DNA from: Caballeronia mineralivorans PML1(12) | GTDB taxonomy: Bacteria > Pseudomonadota > Gammaproteobacteria > Burkholderiales > Burkholderiaceae | NCBI RefSeq assembly: GCF_001028175.1 | Contig: NZ_AEJF01000231.1 | Coordinates: 1-58,483 of the forward strand | Direction: 5' to 3' | Length of the DNA stretch: 58,483 nucleotides | In this document: one piece after another, positions 19,052-26,028 of the stretch | Position numbering within the stretch: position 1 is the first letter of the stretch | Layout of the letters: the number at the start of each line of letters is the position of its first letter | Made by a program: the position numbers and the translations under genes | The notes under the pieces: generated by a model | What the model was told of the DNA's origin: nothing | The model's database searches: none | What the model saw: the letters and a program-made list of their open reading frames with translations, nothing else

Positions 19052-19803
19052 CTAACGAAACTGGTACGCCGGGCCTGGCCGTGGAGCGCGGCGCGGGCGT
19101 CGCGGTATGGCGTCAGATCGAACAGATTCTTTCGGCGGAGATTACGGCGAACAGCTTCGGCGACGACGGCCGCCTGCCCAGCGAAGCCGAACTCGCCCGG
19201 CGTTTCGACGTCAACCGGCACACCGTGCGCCGTGCCATGTTGCGGCTGGCCGCCACGGGACTCGTGAGCGTCGAACAGGGCCGCGGCACGTTCGTACAAC
19301 CCGGCGCGATCGACTATCAGATCGGGCGCCGCACGCGCTTCACCGAAAACCTGCGGCGCAACAACCAGTCATCGGTGGGGGTGGTCCTCTCCAGCGAAAA
19401 AGTGAAGGCTGATCCGGTCACCGCGAAAGCACTCTCGATCCGCGCTGGGACGCTCGTGTATCAGATCGAGACTCGTCATGATTCCGAGGACGTGCCGCTC
19501 ACCTATGCGCGCAGCTGGTTTCCCGCCATGCGCTTTACCGCCCTGCCCGACGTGCTTGCCGGCGTGCAGGGCGTCAGCGCAGCGCTGGCTGAATTCGGTG
19601 TTACGGATTACACGCGTAAATGGAGCCGTATCGGCTGCGTCTTGCCGAGCTCGGAAGTCGCGCGGCGCCTGCAGATCAATCGTGCGCAACCGGTCATGTG
19701 GGTTGAAAGCGTGGATGTGGATGAAGCCGGCGTGCCCATCAAATATGGCATTACCCACTTCGCCGCCGACCGGGTGCAACTGCTGGTCGAGGACGGTGTA
19801 TGA
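19045..19803 (+). CDS. phnF: PhnF, GntR/UTRA-family regulator of phosphonate genes
   Basis: The 252-residue protein has an N-terminal winged helix (residues 15 to 85, with LPSEAELARRFDVNRHTVRRAMLRL) and a C-terminal UTRA ligand-binding domain from about residue 105 (VSSEKVKADPVTAKALSIRAGTLVYQIE). This is the HutC-subfamily PhnF architecture. It is divergent from phnG and begins an operon with the DUF1045 gene and phnN, with ATGA coupling to the next gene. It probably represses the phn genes until a phosphonate or related ligand is present; the family includes known phosphonate/phosphate repressors. Confidence 0.9.
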   Translation: MTSNETGTPGLAVERGAGVAVWRQIEQILSAEITANSFGDDGRLPSEAELARRFDVNRHTVRRAMLRLAATGLVSVEQGRGTFVQPGAIDYQIGRRTRFTENLRRNNQSSVGVVLSSEKVKADPVTAKALSIRAGTLVYQIETRHDSEDVPLTYARSWFPAMRFTALPDVLAGVQGVSAALAEFGVTDYTRKWSRIGCVLPSSEVARRLQINRAQPVMWVESVDVDEAGVPIKYGITHFAADRVQLLVEDGV

Positions 19804-20564
19804 GCGGCGGAGCCAACGATGCCGTATTGAACGAATGGACGCCCGATGCGCGCATCGCGCTGTACTACGCACCGCCCGCGTCTTCCGCGTGGTGGCACGC
19901 GGGCTGCGAATGGCTGGGCCGTGATGCCGAGACCGGACGTTCGATCGAAGCGCCTGCAGAACCGGGTATTTCCGCGCTCGGGCAGACCATTGCGGCTCTG
20001 ACGGGATCGCCTCGTCGTTATGGCTGGCATGGAACGCTTGTTGCGCCGTTTCGACCTGCCGAAGGAGTGACCCCGCAGCGGGTTTTGTCGGTTGCTCGCG
20101 AGTGGGCCAGTCACATCGAGTGCATCGATGTCCCCCTGTCAGCCGTCGAGATGGGCCGCTTCGTCGCGTTGCGAGCCAGCGCGGAAAACGACGACGAGAC
20201 AATCCGCCGGATCGCCGCGAGCGCGCTGCACTCGCTTGCTTCGCTGCGCGCACGTCCCTTGGCGGAAGATACCGAGCGGCGCCTCGCTTCAGGCTTGAAT
20301 AAGCGTCAACGCGCGCTGCTGCATGAATGGGGCTACCCGTATGTGCTCGATGAATTTCGTTTCCACATGACCCTCTCCGATTCGCTCGACACAGCGTCTG
20401 TTCGCACTGCCATCGTGTCGCTGTGGCAAGCCCGCGCTAAAGCGCTCGGACCGCTTCCCTTCCACGGCGCCGCGCTTTTTGTGCAGCCGCAGCCCGGTGC
20501 GCCATTCACGCTCTGGCAGCGCCTGCCCTTTGCAAATGCCTTCTCTGAGACACTCACCCTGTAA
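19800..20564 (+). CDS. DUF1045 phosphonate-operon protein, 2H-phosphoesterase-like
   Basis: The 254-residue protein belongs to the DUF1045 family, known as a putative phosphonate metabolism protein. Two H-x-T motifs are visible, GWHGTL (His77, Thr79) and FHMTLS (His189, Thr191), the signature of 2H phosphoesterases that open cyclic phosphates. Its ATG overlaps the phnF stop and its stop overlaps the phnN start, so all three are one unit. No phnP occurs in the cluster. PhnP normally opens 5-phosphoribosyl 1,2-cyclic phosphate after C-P cleavage, directly before PhnN acts. I infer that this protein may do that step instead; activity is not proven by sequence. Confidence 0.85.
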   Translation: MSGGANDAVLNEWTPDARIALYYAPPASSAWWHAGCEWLGRDAETGRSIEAPAEPGISALGQTIAALTGSPRRYGWHGTLVAPFRPAEGVTPQRVLSVAREWASHIECIDVPLSAVEMGRFVALRASAENDDETIRRIAASALHSLASLRARPLAEDTERRLASGLNKRQRALLHEWGYPYVLDEFRFHMTLSDSLDTASVRTAIVSLWQARAKALGPLPFHGAALFVQPQPGAPFTLWQRLPFANAFSETLTL

Positions 20565-21124
20565 TGAGCACGGAAACCGGTAAATTGATCTATGTGATGG
20601 GGCCGTCAGGCGCCGGCAAGGACTCGTTGCTGGGCTTCGTTCGCGAACGCATTGGCGCGCAGGTGATGTTCGCGCATCGCTACATCACACGACCCGTCTC
20701 CGATGGCGAAAATCACGTCGCCCTGACGCACGAGGAATTTGCCGCGCGCCTGGCCAGCGGCGTTTTCTCCATGCATTGGGAAAGCCTTGGGCTTCACTAC
20801 GGCATCGGCATTGAGATAGACGCGTGGCTCACGCGCGGCTTGCCGGTCGTGGTGAACGGGTCGCGTCAACATGCGCCGGCTGCACTCGAACGTTACCCGT
20901 TCACGCAATTCGTCCACATTCATGCAAGCCCCACGGTCCTCGCGGCGCGGCTCGAGCGGCGCGGCCGTGAAGATTCGCGGCAGATGGAAGCACGTCTTGC
21001 GCGGCGACCGGCGCTGGCACTGCCCGAGCAGGCGAACGTGATCACCATCGATAACTCGGGCTTGCTGGCCGATGCCGGACAGCAGCTCCTGGCGGCGATC
21101 AATCATCCCACGCATTTAGCCTGA
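20564..21124 (+). CDS. phnN: PhnN, ribose 1,5-bisphosphate phosphokinase
   Basis: This 186-residue guanylate-kinase-like enzyme has its P-loop GPSGAGKDS at residues 13 to 21 and the HRYITRPVSDGENHVAL block. PhnN phosphorylates ribose 1,5-bisphosphate to PRPP, which returns the ribose of C-P lyase chemistry to central metabolism. It overlaps the DUF1045 stop by one base (TAATG) and ends the phnF unit, 44 bases before the convergent phnE stop. Confidence 0.93.
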   Translation: MSTETGKLIYVMGPSGAGKDSLLGFVRERIGAQVMFAHRYITRPVSDGENHVALTHEEFAARLASGVFSMHWESLGLHYGIGIEIDAWLTRGLPVVVNGSRQHAPAALERYPFTQFVHIHASPTVLAARLERRGREDSRQMEARLARRPALALPEQANVITIDNSGLLADAGQQLLAAINHPTHLA

Positions 21125-21132
21125 AGCAATAC

Positions 21133-21158
21133 TATCGGCCGGGACAAACCGGCCGATA
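21133..21158. terminator. Hairpin between convergent phnN and phnE
   Basis: TATCGGCCGG (21133-21142) pairs fully with CCGGCCGATA (21149-21158) across a six-base loop. It sits midway between the two stop codons and could end transcription from both sides. No strong T tract follows. Confidence 0.6.
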
Positions 21159-21168
21159 TCTGCCAACG

Positions 21169-22002
21169 TCAGATCACCCGCTCACGAAGCCAAGCCGATC
21201 CAAGGTCGATCAAGCTCACAATTACAATCACCATCAGCAGCACCGCTGAGGTTTGCGCATAGTTGAACGAGCGAATCGCCTCATACAACACCACGCCGAT
21301 ACCGCCCGCCCCCACCATACCGACCACCATCGCCGAGCGCACGTTCGACTCGAACCGGTACAACGCGAACGATATCCACAGCGGCATGACCTGCGGCAGC
21401 ACGCCGTAGAGCACTTCGTCGAAACTGCTTGCGCCCGTTGCGCGCACGCCTTCCGCAGGCCGCGGATCGATTGCCTCGACCGCTTCGGCGAACAGCTTGG
21501 CAAGCACGCCCGTGGTATGCACCCAAAGCGCAAGCACGCCCGCGAACGGCCCGAGCCCCACCGCGACGATGAACAACATCGCGAAGACCATCTCGTTGAT
21601 CGCGCGGCAGGCGTCCATCACCCGCCGCACCGGCTGCGCGACCCACATCGGTGCGATGTTATACGCCGACAGCAGCCCGCATGGCACCGCGAACACGAGC
21701 GCGAGCGCCGTGCCCCACACCGCCACGGCAAGCGTGACGATCATCTCGTGGACGTATGTGCGCCAGTCGGAGAAATCCGGCGGGAAGAAGTCCTTGCCGA
21801 ACTGCACCATGTTGCCGGGATCGGCGAAGAGATCGAGTGGACGCATGTCGGCGCTGCGCCACGACAGCCCAAGCACGGCCACCACCGCAACCCAGCCGAA
21901 CACCGACAACCAGCTTCGCTTGGGCTCGTGCAGCTCGGGTCTCATAGGCAGCGGACGCGTCTTTGGACCGTCGAGGGGATAAGCGTCGACAGGATGCTTC
22001 AC
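21169..22002 (-). CDS. phnE: PhnE, phosphonate ABC transporter permease
   Basis: This 277-residue permease has about six membrane helices, and the conserved EAA loop region GVLPQVMPLWISFALYRFESNVRSA near residue 200 is typical of PhnE. The start overlaps the phnD stop by four bases. It forms the inner-membrane channel for phosphonates bound by PhnD and is driven by PhnC. Only one phnE copy is present, as in E. coli. Confidence 0.93.
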   Translation of the reverse strand: MKHPVDAYPLDGPKTRPLPMRPELHEPKRSWLSVFGWVAVVAVLGLSWRSADMRPLDLFADPGNMVQFGKDFFPPDFSDWRTYVHEMIVTLAVAVWGTALALVFAVPCGLLSAYNIAPMWVAQPVRRVMDACRAINEMVFAMLFIVAVGLGPFAGVLALWVHTTGVLAKLFAEAVEAIDPRPAEGVRATGASSFDEVLYGVLPQVMPLWISFALYRFESNVRSAMVVGMVGAGGIGVVLYEAIRSFNYAQTSAVLLMVIVIVSLIDLGSAWLRERVI

Positions 22003-22970
22003 TTCGCCGCGACCTTGTTCAGTTGCGACAGTTTCTGATCGAGTGCGGCGAGTTGCACTTTCTTATCCTCGTCGGACATATGCTCATCGTTCTGGACTTG
22101 CTGCTTCTTCTGGAACAAGGCCATTTGACGGATCGGCACGAGTTGCGCATCGGAGGAATCCTCAAAGCCCGACATGCCCGTGATCCCCGCCATGATCGCC
22201 TGCTCGCGCGGATCGCTCTGCGCGTAGTGATCGAAGAAGTTGCGCAGCTTGTCCTTCGTCGCCTGCGGCAGGTCGCGACGCCATACCATCGGGTCCGACG
22301 GAATCAGCGGCGACTTCCACAACACGCGCACTTTCTCAAGCAACTCGGGATGCGTCTGGCGCAACGTCTCCACCATGTCGGTGTTATTGGTCGCCACGTC
22401 GACACGGTTGTTCACGACAGCCAGCATGTTCGCTTCATGGCTCGACGGCAATACGCTCTTGAAGTCGCTGCGCACCGAGATGCCGTTCTTAGCAAACAGG
22501 TAGTACGACGGCACCAGTGTGCCCGAGGTCGAGTTCGGATCGCCGAAACCGAGGTTGATATCGTGGGTGTTTTTCAGCACCTGATCGACAGTCTTCCACT
22601 TGCTGTTCACGTTCGTGATCAGCAGCGAGTAATAGCCCGCTTCACCGCTCTTGTACTTCACCTTCGCGAACACTTCGCCATTGCCGCGGTCGACCGCTTC
22701 GATGGCGGAGGCATTGCCGAAATAGCCGATCTGCACCTTGTTAAAACGCATGCCTTCGATAATGCCGGCATAGTCGGTCGCGAAGAACGGCTTGACGTCG
22801 AGGCCGGTCTGCTTGTTCAGGTCGTCGATCAGCGGCTGCCAGCGCTGCTTGAGCGCGGACGAGTTGTCGGTCGAGATGATGCCGAAGTTAAGCGTTTCGG
22901 CGCGCACTACCTGCGTGACGAAGCAGGCAGCAAGGGCCGCACCGGCCAGAAGAAGACGGGCTGATTTCAT
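21999..22970 (-). CDS. phnD: PhnD, periplasmic phosphonate-binding protein
   Basis: The 323-residue protein has a Sec signal peptide (MKSARLLLAGAALAACFVTQVVRA) and the phosphonate-binding core: LNFGIISTDNSSALKQRWQP, then GEAGYYSLLITN and DPNSTSGTLVPSYY, which line the ligand pocket in PhnD. The C-terminal 40 residues are rich in charged and glutamine residues and probably helical. It lies 71 bases after phnC, so a ribosome site or RNA-processing element may separate them. Confidence 0.92.
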   Translation of the reverse strand: MKSARLLLAGAALAACFVTQVVRAETLNFGIISTDNSSALKQRWQPLIDDLNKQTGLDVKPFFATDYAGIIEGMRFNKVQIGYFGNASAIEAVDRGNGEVFAKVKYKSGEAGYYSLLITNVNSKWKTVDQVLKNTHDINLGFGDPNSTSGTLVPSYYLFAKNGISVRSDFKSVLPSSHEANMLAVVNNRVDVATNNTDMVETLRQTHPELLEKVRVLWKSPLIPSDPMVWRRDLPQATKDKLRNFFDHYAQSDPREQAIMAGITGMSGFEDSSDAQLVPIRQMALFQKKQQVQNDEHMSDEDKKVQLAALDQKLSQLNKVAAK

Positions 22971-23041
22971 CGAATAAGTCCAGGTTTGGGGTGATCAAAA
23001 AGGGTGATCAAAAATAGAATGAAGGCGCCGGACCCGTGACT

Positions 23042-23935
23042 TCAGGAACTGGCGGCTGACGCGAACGCGGCAGACCGTGCCGAGGCGCCTTCGGGGCGTA
23101 CCGCCGCCCTGTCTGCGACGCGCTCGGCTTGCTTCGCCACGTCGCGCTGGGCGCTCTCTGCGTCCGTCAGCAGCTCTTCGGCCGCGGCGCCATAAAGGTC
23201 ACGCAGAAGAGATGGCGTGAGTTGGGCGGACGGTCCGTCGTAGACCACGCGCCCCTCGCGCAGCGCGACCGTTCGCGCGCAATATTTCATCGCCACATCG
23301 ATCTGATGCAGGGACACCACCACAGTCAAGCCATGGTCCTCGTTGAGCGACTGGAGCAGCTCCATGACACGCCGCGACGACTCGGGATCGAGCGATGCGA
23401 TGGGCTCGTCGGCGAGGACGATACGTGCTCGCTGCACGAGCGCGCGCGCCAATGCTGCGCGCTGTTGCTGGCCGCCGGACAGCGTGCTTGCGCGCTCGTT
23501 GACGTGATCGCCAATTCCCATGGCACAGAGCGACACCATCGCAAGTTCATGCTCGGCACGCGGAAACCGGCCGATAAGACGCCGCCACAACGGCACCCGC
23601 GACAACGCGCCAAGCAGCACATTGGTGCGCACAGTGAGACGCCCGACGAGATTGAACTGCTGAAAAACAAACGCAACGTCGCGGCGGATTCGACGAACCT
23701 CGTGTGCGATCTTGCCGTTTTGCTGGATGGGCCGGCCGAGCAGCGTGATATGCGACGGCGCAAGGTCGGATGCCGTAAAGCCGGCAATGTGCCGCAAAAG
23801 CGTGGACTTCCCCGAACCCGATGCACCGATCAGCGCCACCATTTCTCCTTCACCGACTTTCAGGTCGATGGAGTCGAGCGCCTTTCGGCCGTTATTGAAC
23901 GTCTTGCAGAGACGTTCAATGCGAATTGCGTCCAT
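23042..23935 (-). CDS. phnC: PhnC, phosphonate ABC transporter ATPase
   Basis: From MDAIRIERLCKTFNNGRKAL (23935) the protein has 297 residues. An upstream ATG at 24037 reads through the promoter and was rejected. Walker A is GASGSGKST near residue 37, the signature is LSGGQQQRAALARAL and Walker B is IVLADEPIASLDPES. The segment NLVGRLTVRTNVLLGALSR is typical of PhnC. The last 40 residues are an extra Ala/Glu/Arg-rich tail beyond the usual end and of unknown role. It is the first gene of phnCDE. Confidence 0.92.
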   Translation of the reverse strand: MDAIRIERLCKTFNNGRKALDSIDLKVGEGEMVALIGASGSGKSTLLRHIAGFTASDLAPSHITLLGRPIQQNGKIAHEVRRIRRDVAFVFQQFNLVGRLTVRTNVLLGALSRVPLWRRLIGRFPRAEHELAMVSLCAMGIGDHVNERASTLSGGQQQRAALARALVQRARIVLADEPIASLDPESSRRVMELLQSLNEDHGLTVVVSLHQIDVAMKYCARTVALREGRVVYDGPSAQLTPSLLRDLYGAAAEELLTDAESAQRDVAKQAERVADRAAVRPEGASARSAAFASAASS

Positions 23936-23978
23936 GGTGTCCTCACGATCGAGTTCAAAGCGTTGCCGCGTCGGACGG

Positions 23979-24012
23979 ATTCTAGGAATGCAACATGACG
24001 TTGCGGTGACGC
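23979..24012 (-). promoter_or_regulatory. Pho-box-like repeat and -10 for phnCDE
   Basis: On the minus strand GCGTCAC-CGCA-ACGTCAT (24012 down to 23995) is a 7-4-7 repeat with GTCA cores. After 10 bases comes TAGAAT (23984-23979), a good -10. This has the same geometry as the element before phnG. The half-sites match the PhoB consensus less well than there. Confidence 0.45.
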
Positions 24013-24020
24013 TTGCAAGA

Positions 24021-24030
24021 CGTCTAGATG
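24021..24030. promoter_or_regulatory. CGTCTAGATG element upstream of phnC
   Basis: This 10-mer matches the phnG-side palindrome CGTCTAGACG at nine positions and lies eight bases upstream of the Pho-box-like repeat. The overlapping AGACGTCT (24018-24025) is itself a palindrome. A half-like site CTAGACG follows at 24127-24133. It is a candidate PhnF operator. Confidence 0.45.
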
Positions 24031-24459
24031 AATACACGAATTGGCCATGTCCGAAGCGGCCGTGCCGCTGCAGTGAATCGCATGATCGCGCTGGCGCTGC
24101 TGAACCGGTGATGCAATGAAACGACGCTAGACGCGCGTTACTCCAGTTGCCCGAAACAAAACAGTATTGAGCGCGCTAACCTTGCTGGCGGGATGAGAAT
24201 CATGTGTCAAGGCGCGACCTGCCAAAGCTTGCATATGAAGAAATAAGCTCCGGGTTAAATACGCGGCACACGACACGAGGCGTGGCGCAAAAGGCACGGT
24301 GAGCCGCTGTTGCATCTCATTCAACAATGACCATTGGCCGACGTTTTCCGATTCCAGTTTGGTGAACGTATTCCCTCAGGCGCAGATACCCGCCGGCCCA
24401 CGCCCATAAACAGCGTGTTTATTGACAATTGCCTCAGCAGCGCCTGTCTGTCGAAAGCA

Positions 24460-24534
24460 AATTGAAATAAACTTTACGCCGCTCGTTCTGTCTGACGCAA
24501 CAGATCGTTCCGTCTAACGTAAGAGATTTCAATT
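24460..24534. repeat. Tandem 22-base repeats framed by an inverted repeat
   Basis: Two adjacent 22-base units, 24484-24505 and 24506-24527, agree at 18 positions; both begin CGTTC and end AGAT. They are flanked by AATTGAAAT (24460-24468) and its exact reverse complement ATTTCAATT (24526-24534). The arrangement suggests a multi-site protein binding region controlling hpnI, about 185 bases before its start. Confidence 0.55.
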
Positions 24535-24667
24535 GATGTATCGAATCAGTGCACGATATATTTACGTGCGACAGCGACCTATCCGCTGGCACCCACCAAC
24601 GCTTGAACAACGACCGAAGCGGGATGTATTCCTGGACGAAACAGCTCGGTCTAATAACCCGCTAACC

Positions 24668-24695
24668 GGCATGTCTTGTCTGAGCAAGACATGCC
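24668..24695 (+). promoter_or_regulatory. Leader hairpin just upstream of hpnI ribosome site
   Basis: GGCATGTCTTG (24668-24678) pairs perfectly with CAAGACATGCC (24685-24695) over a six-base loop. The AGGGGA ribosome site at 24708-24713 follows 12 bases later. It is not followed by a T tract, so it looks like a leader structure or operator rather than a terminator. Confidence 0.5.
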
Positions 24696-24718
24696 ACCGA
24701 TAGATGCAGGGGAACCGC

Positions 24719-25942
24719 ATGACCTGGTCGCCGCTACCCGTTACCGAATGGATGCTGATTGTTCTCTGCTGCCTCTCATCCCTCTACATAACGGTCGCAG
24801 CACTCATGCGTCACGGTTCACGGCCCTGGTGGAGGATGGCGCACCCGGACGGACAGCGCCCGAAGCCCGTGAGCATCAGCGTGCTCAAGCCTTTATGCGG
24901 CCTGGAGCCGCGCCTCTACGCCAACCTCGAGACGTTCTGCCGGCAGACGCATCCGCAGTTTCAACTGCTCTTTGGCGTGTCGTCAGCAAGCGACCCGGCC
25001 GTCGGCGTCGTGAACCGGCTGCGCGAGGCGTATCCGGAGCTCGACATCACGCTCGTCGTCAACGACTCCGTGCACGGCGTCAACCTCAAGGTCAGCAACC
25101 TGATCAATCTCGCACAGCACGCGCGCCACGAGGTCATCGTGATCGCGGACAGCGACATTGCGGTCCCGCCGGATTATCTGCATACCGTCTCCGCCCCGCT
25201 GGCTTCGGGCCAGGTCGGCGTGGTCACGTGCCTCTACCGCGCCCGGCGGGTGGGAGACGTGTGGGCACGGCTCGGCGCGCTGTTCATCGACGAATGGTTC
25301 GTGCCTTCAGTGCATGTCGCGCGGGCGGTCGGCACGAGCCGTTTTGGTTTCGGTGCAACGCTCGCGCTGCGGCGCGAAACGCTCGATGCGATCGGCGGCT
25401 TTCATGAACTGAAGGATTGCGTCGCGGACGACTTCTGGCTGGCCGAATATGTACGCGAGCTGGGCTTGCGCACGCATGTGTCGGAACTCACCGTGACCAC
25501 CGACGTAACCGAGCGCGACCTGCCCTCGCTCTGGTTACGCGAGACACGCTGGCTGCGCACCATCCGCTCGATCAATCCGCTCGGTTTCGCCTTTCTCTTC
25601 ATCACCTTCACCACGCCATGGTTAATCGCGAGCTGGCTGCTGGGCCTCGGCTTCGACTGGAGCGGCGGCTCGATTGCCGACTCCACGGCCGACATGATCG
25701 TCGACCTGAGCACCTCGTTCGGCCTCAGTGCACGGCTGCTGCTGCACTGGAGAAACACGCGCGACTGGCGTTCATTCTGGCGCGACCTCCCGCTCATTCC
25801 GCTGCGCGACCTGCTGTTGTCCGCCGAATGGATCGCGGCGGCGTTCGGTTCGCACGTGATGTGGCGCGGGGCACGCATCCGGATCGTGCCGAGAGTCGTC
25901 GCGCCGGAGGTGAATTTGACCGACGTGTCGGACGACCGCTGA
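24719..25942 (+). CDS. hpnI: HpnI, hopanoid glycosyltransferase
   Basis: HpnI adds N-acetylglucosamine to bacteriohopanetetrol, the first step toward the cyclitol ether. The 407-residue protein has an N-terminal helix (MLIVLCCLSSLYITVAALM), a GT-A family 21 domain (SVLKPLCGLEPRLYANLETF; DSDIAVPPDYL as the DxD region; DDFWLAEYVRELG) and C-terminal membrane segments from about residue 290. RETRWLRTIR is the Q/RxxRW-type motif. ATG 24719 is preferred over 24704 because AGGGGA lies six bases before it. It begins hpnIJKL. Confidence 0.9.
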   Translation: MTWSPLPVTEWMLIVLCCLSSLYITVAALMRHGSRPWWRMAHPDGQRPKPVSISVLKPLCGLEPRLYANLETFCRQTHPQFQLLFGVSSASDPAVGVVNRLREAYPELDITLVVNDSVHGVNLKVSNLINLAQHARHEVIVIADSDIAVPPDYLHTVSAPLASGQVGVVTCLYRARRVGDVWARLGALFIDEWFVPSVHVARAVGTSRFGFGATLALRRETLDAIGGFHELKDCVADDFWLAEYVRELGLRTHVSELTVTTDVTERDLPSLWLRETRWLRTIRSINPLGFAFLFITFTTPWLIASWLLGLGFDWSGGSIADSTADMIVDLSTSFGLSARLLLHWRNTRDWRSFWRDLPLIPLRDLLLSAEWIAAAFGSHVMWRGARIRIVPRVVAPEVNLTDVSDDR

Positions 25943-26028
25943 AACACCGCACCCGCCCGAGGGCGCAAGGTGAGTTGTGAAGAAAAATCAATGAAGCGGT
26001 ACCATGCAAAAAGTTTCAGGAGCCCCAC

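Larger units (their letters stand above)
24031..24718. other. 688-base gene-free region before hpnI
   Basis: No convincing gene lies here. A 66-codon minus-strand frame at 24127-24327 has no recognisable features. The left part belongs to the phnC control region. The right part holds a 9-base inverted repeat around two tandem 22-base repeats and a strong hairpin, described separately. Base composition is visibly less GC-rich than in the flanking genes, as expected for a regulatory stretch. Confidence 0.6.

Noticed and set aside
24127..24327. A 66-codon minus-strand frame upstream of phnC
   Set aside because: It has no conserved motif, lies in a promoter region and has no ribosome site.
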